Positions 58,681-64,000 of a DNA stretch of 64,000 nucleotides are shown here, in pieces; the stretch's first letter is position 1; each line of letters begins with the position of its first letter. The stretch is from contig DASYBM010000016.1 in NCBI GenBank assembly GCA_036500765.1, positions 372,001 to 436,000 on the forward strand, written 5' to 3'. The notes beneath the pieces are model-generated. The model searched no databases. It saw only the letters and a program-made list of their open reading frames with translations, and had not been told where the DNA came from. Origin of the DNA: Candidatus Sulfotelmatobacter sp. (GTDB lineage Bacteria; Acidobacteriota; Terriglobia; Terriglobales; Acidobacteriaceae). Position numbers and translations under genes: made by a program.

Positions 58681-59700
58681 TTACCTCGAAGGCCGGGCAC
58701 TCGAAATTTTGCCAGCCTCCACCGATACCGTATAACCCGCGCCACCCTCGCCCGTCCACGAAACTAAATCAAACCGCCCGCCTGCCGGCACCTGGTACAC
58801 GCCGATCCCGCGAAACGTAAGCGCCGCGCCCTGCTCGCAAATTTCCGGCGCGTGTGTGGGACGCAAAAAATAGGCGCCTTCTCCCATGCCCACCACGCGA
58901 GCCTTTCCATCTTTCTCTACCAGCACGGCTGACTTCTCGTCGATCGCCACTTCACGCGGCGACGCGCTCCATCCATCCTTCATAATGCGCGCCAGAAATA
59001 CCAGCGTCCGTCCCATGCGATTGCGTTTGGCAAAATGCGAATCTGTGATCAGATTCTCCAGATGCGGAACCTTCAGGAAATCCCGCACCAATGTCACTCG
59101 CTCAAAATAAGGATTCGGCAAAACATCCGTCGACGCCAGATCCTTATCGTCCGGCTTGTCGCCGAGGGCCCCGTAAACAAACTCCCCAAGCATCGCCAAC
59201 CCCGCGCTGGTCCCGCCAATCGGCTTGCCCGCCGCGATGTCGTCGTTGATCGCCGTCTCGACGGCCGTGCCCTTCCATCCGCGAATGTAGTTCGCCTGAT
59301 CTCCTCCCGCAATAAAAACGACCTCCGCCTTGCGAATAATGTCTGCCACCCGCGGCTCTCCCGCGGCCTCCCGATCCGGAATAATCAGCGTCGCCACCGA
59401 ATTCGCCTTGCACAGCCCGTTCACATACGAATCGTAACCGTCGTCTCCCCGGGCCCGCAGAATCAGAAAGTCCCCGCCATTGCCCCGATCGCACAACCAC
59501 CGAAAGGCCTCGTCCAGGTCGCTCCCTCCGCCCATCATGGCGATGCCCGCCATGGGCTTAGTCTGAGCGTCTTCCTTATTTCCGAGCCGAAAATACCTGG
59601 AGGATTCGGCATGCGCCAGATTTGCGGCGCATGCCGCGAGCAATAGCGGCAGAAGGCGTCGCAGCTTGGTTTTCAGCACCAGCCGATTGGTTTTGAGCAC
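58681..59700 (-). CDS. Secreted cyanophycinase-like peptidase (S51 family)
   Basis: A 339-residue protein with an N-terminal signal peptide (LRRLLPLLLAACAANLAHA, cleavage near HAES). The S51 core shows AGIAMMGGGSDLDEAF, VVFIAGGDQANYIRG, and the nucleophile elbow GGTSAGLAMLGE (catalytic Ser), then LITDSHFAKRNRMGRTL with His. Family members cleave cyanophycin or isoaspartyl dipeptides outside the cell. No cyanophycin synthetase gene is visible. Confidence 0.87.
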   Translation of the reverse strand: MLKTNRLVLKTKLRRLLPLLLAACAANLAHAESSRYFRLGNKEDAQTKPMAGIAMMGGGSDLDEAFRWLCDRGNGGDFLILRARGDDGYDSYVNGLCKANSVATLIIPDREAAGEPRVADIIRKAEVVFIAGGDQANYIRGWKGTAVETAINDDIAAGKPIGGTSAGLAMLGEFVYGALGDKPDDKDLASTDVLPNPYFERVTLVRDFLKVPHLENLITDSHFAKRNRMGRTLVFLARIMKDGWSASPREVAIDEKSAVLVEKDGKARVVGMGEGAYFLRPTHAPEICEQGAALTFRGIGVYQVPAGGRFDLVSWTGEGGAGYTVSVEAGKISSARPSR

Positions 59701-59900
59701 GCTGAGAACTATACCCTAGATCGAACTCGAAGCCGCGGCGTGTCCCGAACCTACGTCGGGGCACGTGGGACCAGCGTGTGGAGCAGTAGGTGGGAGCGCC
59801 CGGTGGGGACAGGCGCCCTCAGCTGCCCGTCGAGAGCAACTCGACCACCCCGCGGAGATTGGCAGACCACCCTCAGCAAACCATGCTCAGAAGATCGCGC
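59701..59900. other. Intergenic region with GGGACAGGCGCCCTCAGCTGCCC repeat
   Basis: The plus strand at 59800-59840 has a GTGGGGACAGGCGCC palindromic piece of the interspersed family. Otherwise no feature is visible. Confidence 0.5.
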
Positions 59901-60125
59901 TCAAATACCCGTGTCACCCGTTTCCACCCATGCCACGCCCAGCGAGTGCAGCATCAACGAGTCTCCTGCGGTCAACTTGGAAGCATCCTCCACAATCCGA
60001 TAGGCGTACGCTACCTGTGGATCACGAGTGGCACACCATGCCGCATGCTCGAAGATGTTCTCGCAATATGCACAGGCGGGCTCGGCGGCGACGTTTTTGC
60101 TGTGGTATTCGGAATTCGTCTTCAT
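59901..60125 (-). CDS. Small conserved-type protein with CxxC (74 aa)
   Basis: A 74-residue protein beginning MKTNSEYHSKN, with CAYC at about 18-21 and CATR at about 31. AYAYRIVEDASKLTAGDSLM follows. AGGAG lies 6 bases before the ATG, supporting real translation. Function unknown. Confidence 0.65.
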   Translation of the reverse strand: MKTNSEYHSKNVAAEPACAYCENIFEHAAWCATRDPQVAYAYRIVEDASKLTAGDSLMLHSLGVAWVETGDTGI

Positions 60126-60332
60126 AGGTTCTCCTCTACACCGGCAATCGATTCCATCACGAAAATGACGTTCGGCAAATTGGATGATCGATTGCTGCGG
60201 GTGAGCGTGATTTGCAGTGCAATTCCTGGCAGACTACTTAGAACAATTGGGGAATTTGAAAGAAATCCGCACCTCGAGGTCGGGTAAGGGCTGGAGTTAA
60301 CGAATCTTGCAGAGAGCCGGACGGGAAGTGAG
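60126..60332. other. Intergenic region, no clear feature
   Basis: Between the small protein and tRNA-Lys. No hairpin with T-run, no gene. Confidence 0.35.
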
Positions 60333-60408
60333 TGGTGAGCGCGGATGGACTCGAACCATCGACCCATGCCTTAAAAGGGCATTGCTCTGCCAACTGAGCT
60401 ACGCGCCC
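60333..60408 (-). tRNA. tRNA-Lys (anticodon TTT)
   Basis: On the minus strand the acceptor GGGCGCG pairs with CGCGCTC (one G-T). The anticodon stem ATGCC/GGCAT encloses CTTTTAA, giving anticodon TTT. GATGG TTCGAGT CCATC forms the T-arm. The discriminator is A and CCA is encoded at 60333-60335. Confidence 0.95.
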
Positions 60409-60587
60409 ACATCTTTCCAATCTAACACAAGGCAAAGCGCTTATGGGACTCGCACAAGCTTCGGTTTTATTCGCCGTCCCTCCAAAAGCGTCGCGGCCGC
60501 AACCCATAAAACTTTAGACACAGTTACGCCCGTGCCATCCACAGTCGAGCTATTCTCAAACCGGATCTTTTGATTGAAACTGAATCC
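60409..60587. other. Intergenic region upstream of tRNA-Lys and a small protein
   Basis: No strong promoter pair was found for the tRNA on the minus strand, and no gene is visible. Confidence 0.35.
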
Positions 60588-60704
60588 ATGTCTGCAGAAT
60601 TCAGCCCGCGCAAAGACACTCTGAAAGTCGAGAAGACTTCGCTACTCATCCTGGGGCTCTGCGTAGCCGTACTGATTGGCCTTCTCCTCTTCCGCCCGGT
60701 CTAA
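60588..60704 (+). CDS. 38-residue single-TM micro-protein (candidate)
   Basis: ATG at 60588 gives MSAEFSPRKDTLKVEK, then a hydrophobic helix TSLLILGLCVAVLIGLLLF and RPV, then TAA. Charged N-terminus and a clean helix argue for a real small membrane protein; no Shine-Dalgarno is evident, so it remains a candidate. Confidence 0.45.
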   Translation: MSAEFSPRKDTLKVEKTSLLILGLCVAVLIGLLLFRPV

Positions 60705-60967
60705 TTTCGCCCGGTTTAGCGTCCGTTAAATCTGCATTCAATCCTGAATCTGAATCGCAAACCCTCTAGAGTTATTCCTGTAGGACGTTTTTCCCGCTTC
60801 GTGTCGAATTTCCATCCTTGACGGGACCTCGGTACTTTTCCCGGCCCTCGCCCCAAGCCCCTGCAAACAGTGCCCTTTTGGTCGATTCCTCCAATGGCCA
60901 CCTCCGTGCATTTCTACCCTGTGCCACTCGCATGCAAGGATTCTCTCGTATCCGGAGGCGTTTTTTT

Positions 60968-62383
60968 ATGAAATATCCTCTTACGAAGCACGTCCGAATT
61001 CATTCCTGGCTTCCAATCATGGCGCTCGCCACCCTGATTTCGGTGACGCCCGCAAGAGCTCAATCCAACTCTATGCCGCAGGACCGCGATGCGGACCTGA
61101 CTCATCGGCAGTTGGCCGCATTCGACCAGTTTCTCGATAGCCATTCAGAAATTGGCGGACAGCTTCGCAAAGATCCAGCGCTGATAAATAACCAGGACTT
61201 CGTGGCCAATCACCCCGAACTCCAGCGCTACCTGCAAGACCATCCTGAAGTGCGCGAGGATCTGAATCGGAATCCCAGCGCCGTGATGCATCAGGAAGAA
61301 CGCTACGATCGCCGGGAAGACGACAGAGATCGAGACCGCGACCGTAATGACACCAACCGGACCGAACTCGCGAACATGGATCGCTTCATGGACAGCCATC
61401 CCGAGATCGCCGAGCAGTTGCGCAAAGATCCGTCGCTCGTCGACAACAAGCAGTTCGTTCACGATCATCCTGCGCTACAGGAATTCCTGGCCAGTCATCC
61501 CGGCGTGCGCGAGGAGTACAAGGAAAATCCCAACGCCTTCATGCATCGTGAAGACCGCTTCGACCAGCGCCAAGAAAATTTAGGAGCAGATAACCGGGGC
61601 GATCGCGACATCAACCGCACCGAACTGGGGAATCTGGATCGCTTTATGGACAGCCATCCGGAGATCGCCGAGCAATTGCGGAAAAACCCATCGCTTGCCG
61701 ACGACAAACAATTCGTTCACGATCACCCTGCTTTTCAGGAATTTCTGGCCAGTCATCCTGGGGTGCGCGAGGAGTTGAAAGAAAATCCCAACGCGTTCAT
61801 GCACCGTGAAGATCGCTTCGATCAGCGCCAAGATAACCGAGGGGATCGCGACGTGACCCATCTCGAACTCGCGAACATGGATCGCTTCATGGACAGTCAC
61901 CCCGAGATCGCCGAGCAGTTGCGCAAAGATCCGTCGCTCGTTGACAACAAGCAATTTGTCCAGGATCATCCCGCGCTACAGGAATTCCTGGCCAGCCACC
62001 CGGGCGTGCGCGAGGAGTACAAGGAAAATCCCAACGCCTTCATGCATCAGGAAGCGCGCTTTGACCGCCGCGAAGACGCCATGCGCGGCGACAACGACGT
62101 GACCCGCGGCGAACTCTCCAGCTTCCACAGTTTTCTCGCGGACCACAGCAACATCGGCGCGGAACTCAGCAAGAACCCGGGCCTTGCGACCAACCAGGAA
62201 TATCTGGCGAATCATCCTGAGTTGCACAGCTACCTGCAAGCGCATCCGCAGGTAAACGAGGAATTGAGCGAAAACTCCGCTTCGTTCGTGAAGTCGGCCC
62301 AGCAGTTTGAAACGCCGGCCAAACCCGGACCGCGGCCCATGTCCGATCCAAAGATGTCGAACCCGATGCCGAACCAAAAATGA
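60968..62383 (+). CDS. Exported charged repeat protein (five repeats of about 80 residues)
   Basis: A 471-residue protein with a signal segment (HSWLPIMALATLISVTPARA, cleavage near RAQS) and five repeats: roughly residues 35-115, 120-205, 205-290, 290-370 and 375-440. Each repeat has DRFMDSHPEIAEQLRKDPSL and FLASHPGVREE plus NPNAFMH. Asp/Glu/Arg/His-rich, with few aromatics. Repeats 2-4 are more alike at DNA level than the outer ones. Function unknown; the sequences suggest helical, soluble periplasmic repeats. ATG 60968 has GGAGG about 9 bases upstream. Confidence 0.78.
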   Translation: MKYPLTKHVRIHSWLPIMALATLISVTPARAQSNSMPQDRDADLTHRQLAAFDQFLDSHSEIGGQLRKDPALINNQDFVANHPELQRYLQDHPEVREDLNRNPSAVMHQEERYDRREDDRDRDRDRNDTNRTELANMDRFMDSHPEIAEQLRKDPSLVDNKQFVHDHPALQEFLASHPGVREEYKENPNAFMHREDRFDQRQENLGADNRGDRDINRTELGNLDRFMDSHPEIAEQLRKNPSLADDKQFVHDHPAFQEFLASHPGVREELKENPNAFMHREDRFDQRQDNRGDRDVTHLELANMDRFMDSHPEIAEQLRKDPSLVDNKQFVQDHPALQEFLASHPGVREEYKENPNAFMHQEARFDRREDAMRGDNDVTRGELSSFHSFLADHSNIGAELSKNPGLATNQEYLANHPELHSYLQAHPQVNEELSENSASFVKSAQQFETPAKPGPRPMSDPKMSNPMPNQK

Positions 62384-62424
62384 AAGCACAAACAATGATC
62401 GAAGATGAACTCAAGTCAGCGTGT

Positions 62425-62455
62425 CGAAGGGATGGGCCGTTTGCCCTTCCCTTCG
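62425..62455 (+). terminator. Possible hairpin terminator after the repeat protein
   Basis: CGAAGGGATGGGC and GCCCTTCCCTTCG around CGTTT. No T-run follows, so it may be only a structural hairpin. Confidence 0.5.
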
Positions 62456-62537
62456 CCCTGCGCGATTTCGTACTGCGCGATTCTTAGTGATTTTAAGAAA
62501 TTCGAAGTTTGGCAATTCTCAGAAAGCAGAGGCACTC

Positions 62538-63074
62538 ATGAAAAGACACACGCTGATGATTTCGTTCTGCGCTCTCGTGCTCGCCGTTCCCGCTTTCGCG
62601 GGGGACAAGAAGCATAACGACCGCGCCATGATCGAAAAAATGGAGGCCGTGCCCTGCGGCGCGAAAGAGCGCGGACTGACCGGCCTGGGCAGCGTTTTTG
62701 GCTCCATTGGAGCCACTCACGTCGATTCCGACGAAAAACTCTGCCCGCAATACATGCTGCGCACCGACGAAATGGAGTACCACATTCGACCGCTCAATCA
62801 CAAACATCCCGTCATCCTTCCCGTCGGGAAGGAAGGCGAATTCAGAATTTTCAAGGATGTAATGGAGATGCGCATCCCGGACGGCGATCGAAAAAAGCGC
62901 CGCTACCAGGTCATCGCCATGAAACCTGTCGACCACTCTGCTCCGTTGGGCGATACGAACTCGAAGTACGAGCCCCGTAAAGATAATTATGCGGAGAAGC
63001 CGCTCGACGCCAAGGCTGGCACCGCAAGGCCCGCCGTTAAGACTCCGACCGACCCAACTTCGCCTCCGCAATAA
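62538..63074 (+). CDS. Secreted protein of unknown function
   Basis: A 178-residue protein with signal peptide (MKRHTLMISFCALVLAVPAF, cleavage at FAGDK). AVPCGAKERGLTGLGSVF, EKLCPQYMLRTDEMEYHIRP, PVILPVGKEGEFRIFKDVM and KRRYQVIAMKPVD are visible; two Cys may form a disulfide. The C-terminal 30 residues are Lys/Pro/Asp-rich. Similar exported proteins occur in Acidobacteriota; no named domain. Confidence 0.75.
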   Translation: MKRHTLMISFCALVLAVPAFAGDKKHNDRAMIEKMEAVPCGAKERGLTGLGSVFGSIGATHVDSDEKLCPQYMLRTDEMEYHIRPLNHKHPVILPVGKEGEFRIFKDVMEMRIPDGDRKKRRYQVIAMKPVDHSAPLGDTNSKYEPRKDNYAEKPLDAKAGTARPAVKTPTDPTSPPQ

Positions 63075-63078
63075 ATCG

Positions 63079-63110
63079 CCTAGCCCCGGACGGATTCGTC
63101 CGGGGCCTAG
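63079..63110 (+). terminator. Hairpin after the secreted protein gene
   Basis: TAGCCCCGGAC and GTCCGGGGCCTA arms around GGATTC; a strong palindrome without a long T-run. Confidence 0.6.
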
Positions 63111-63165
63111 CCTTACCAATTTCATGCGGGCGGACGAATGCGTCCGCCGCTACGTGGGGAAAGGG

Positions 63166-63191
63166 AAAGGCCGCCCTCGCAGGCGGCCTTT
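63166..63191 (-). terminator. Likely terminator for the minus-strand gene at 63214
   Basis: AAAGGCCGCC and GGCGGCCTTT (10-bp arms, 6-base loop). On the minus strand it follows the gene end at 63214 by 22 bases and is trailed by a pyrimidine-rich CCCTTTCCCC. Confidence 0.65.
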
Positions 63192-63213
63192 GCTTCCATT
63201 CCGTGTCGCGTTT

Positions 63214-64000
63214 TCATTTCACGAAGTTGATTACCCCGAAGTACCCATCCGTGTCGTTGGGACCAGCCGTAAAGAATAGCTGGTTCGTCTTTCCGTTGAG
63301 AGTCGCGCCACCGCCGAACTCAATTCCCCAAAGTCCGTTGATAAAAAGCGGCTTTCCCAGAGAAGTTTTCATCGTGCCCACGAGCTTTCCGGTCGCCAGG
63401 TTGTATCCGTTGATCGTGCCCATCGCTGCATTGTTCGAAACCAGGAGAGTGCCTGACAGCGTTCCGAAATTCTTGGGGGCGACTGCCAGGCCCCAAGGCT
63501 GGTTCAACGGCTTGCCCTGCGCAAAGCGCTTTACGAAGACCCCGTCTTCCGTGAAGATATCGATGTATCCGCCTGGCCCACCGTTCTGCGCCGCATAGGT
63601 GACATACAATTGTCCCCCAATATCCTGAATCCCGAACGGAGCAAAGCCCGCCGGAATCGTGCTGTCGGTGAATGACTTCACCAGATTGAAGTTGCCATCG
63701 AAAACATCCACCTTGTTATTGGCCGCGTCTGCGGCAAACAGCGAGTTCCCGGAAGGATGGCTCGTGATCGCCAATCCCGTGTACGACGCTCCCGCCTGTC
63801 GCACCGCAATCAGCGTTGTGCTCGGTTCAAAGTCCGACCATCCGCTGATGGTTCCATCCAGTGTGTCGAACAGAAATACCGAAACCCAGGAATCAATCGC
63901 GAATTGCGTGGACCCGTTGTAAACGATCCCTGTCGGCGATCCCGCGCCCGTCCCCGAAGATGACGGCACCACAACTTTCAGACTCTGTAGATTTCCGCTT
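63214..64000 (-). CDS. TIGR03118-like secreted beta-propeller protein, 5' end cut by window
   Basis: The frame is open to the right edge of the window, so the N-terminus is missing. GTGIVYNGSTQFAIDS-like blades, SLFAADAANNKVDVFDGNF, FGIQDIGGQLYVTYAAQNGG, GTLLVSNNAAMGTINGYN and LWGIEFGGGATLNGKTNQL match a six-bladed propeller group common in soil bacteria. Probably exported. Function unknown. Confidence 0.8.
   Translation of the reverse strand, partial: SGNLQSLKVVVPSSSGTGAGSPTGIVYNGSTQFAIDSWVSVFLFDTLDGTISGWSDFEPSTTLIAVRQAGASYTGLAITSHPSGNSLFAADAANNKVDVFDGNFNLVKSFTDSTIPAGFAPFGIQDIGGQLYVTYAAQNGGPGGYIDIFTEDGVFVKRFAQGKPLNQPWGLAVAPKNFGTLSGTLLVSNNAAMGTINGYNLATGKLVGTMKTSLGKPLFINGLWGIEFGGGATLNGKTNQLFFTAGPNDTDGYFGVINFVK

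Overview
The window reads as a piece of chromosome from an Acidobacteriota bacterium, most likely of the Terriglobia (Koribacter-like) type. This is inferred from the style of the genes and of the intergenic DNA; there is no rRNA to confirm it. Pointers are the many secreted Ig-like and beta-propeller proteins, secreted DinB-like and charged-repeat proteins, abundant small PIN toxin-antitoxin pairs, and intergenic spaces filled with 7-base-periodic arrays and palindromic repeats. No phage, transposase, CRISPR array or rRNA operon was seen. Most of the window is housekeeping chromosome.

Layout. 1-5.6 kb: the 3' part of an Ig-repeat surface protein, L-2-hydroxyglutarate oxidase, a zinc-ribbon micro-protein, a yeast-type cytosine deaminase, tRNA-Leu, a small membrane protein and an IscA-type Fe-S protein with a clear sigma-70 promoter. 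5.7-12.8 kb: a minus-strand type IV pilus/type II secretion assembly operon (pilC-pilB-pilM-pilN-pilO-pilP-like-pseudopilin) with no secretin, preceded by lolA. 13.9-23.8 kb: a PQQ-like propeller protein, a methyltransferase, family 5 uracil-DNA glycosylase, an ECF sigma/anti-sigma/secreted-protein operon, MurB, a bacilliredoxin, a YVTN propeller and a PIN toxin-antitoxin pair. 23.8-36.3 kb: TonB-like protein, DAHP synthase, endonuclease IV (with a decayed second fragment 2.4 kb away), a secreted phosphoesterase with Ig repeats, FAH-family enzyme, LeuS, a membrane protein and GuaA. 36.3-46.7 kb: a diphthamide-synthase-like ATPase, two more toxin-antitoxin pairs, a cupin, LacD-type aldolase, DinB, a DedA-rhodanese protein with an in-frame TGA, polyprenyl diphosphate synthase, YajQ and TatD. 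46.9-64 kb: MetG, LarC, ArgS, an alpha/beta hydrolase, a GIY-YIG protein, a fourth toxin-antitoxin pair, a large radical SAM enzyme, a YfiT-like protein, a secreted cyanophycinase-like peptidase, tRNA-Lys, a charged repeat protein, and the 3' part of a TIGR03118-like propeller protein.

Most notable observations. (1) The DedA-rhodanese gene (43105-44076) has an in-frame TGA exactly where the second Cys of the rhodanese Cys-Thr-Cys loop is expected, with a well-formed rhodanese C-terminus after it: a candidate selenoprotein. (2) The radical SAM protein at 55594 has the N-terminal CPxC/CPxHG iron site and extra Cys clusters of the archaeal Tes (tetraether synthase)/MJ0619 superfamily, and so is a candidate for forming the membrane-spanning (iso-diabolic) lipids of Acidobacteriota. 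(3) At least four ORFs (33528, larC, argS, radical SAM) carry in-frame copies of palindromic repeats, three of which are also seen elsewhere in this window in intergenic DNA. (4) Two of the toxin-antitoxin pairs share a 13-bp tandem operator-like sequence.
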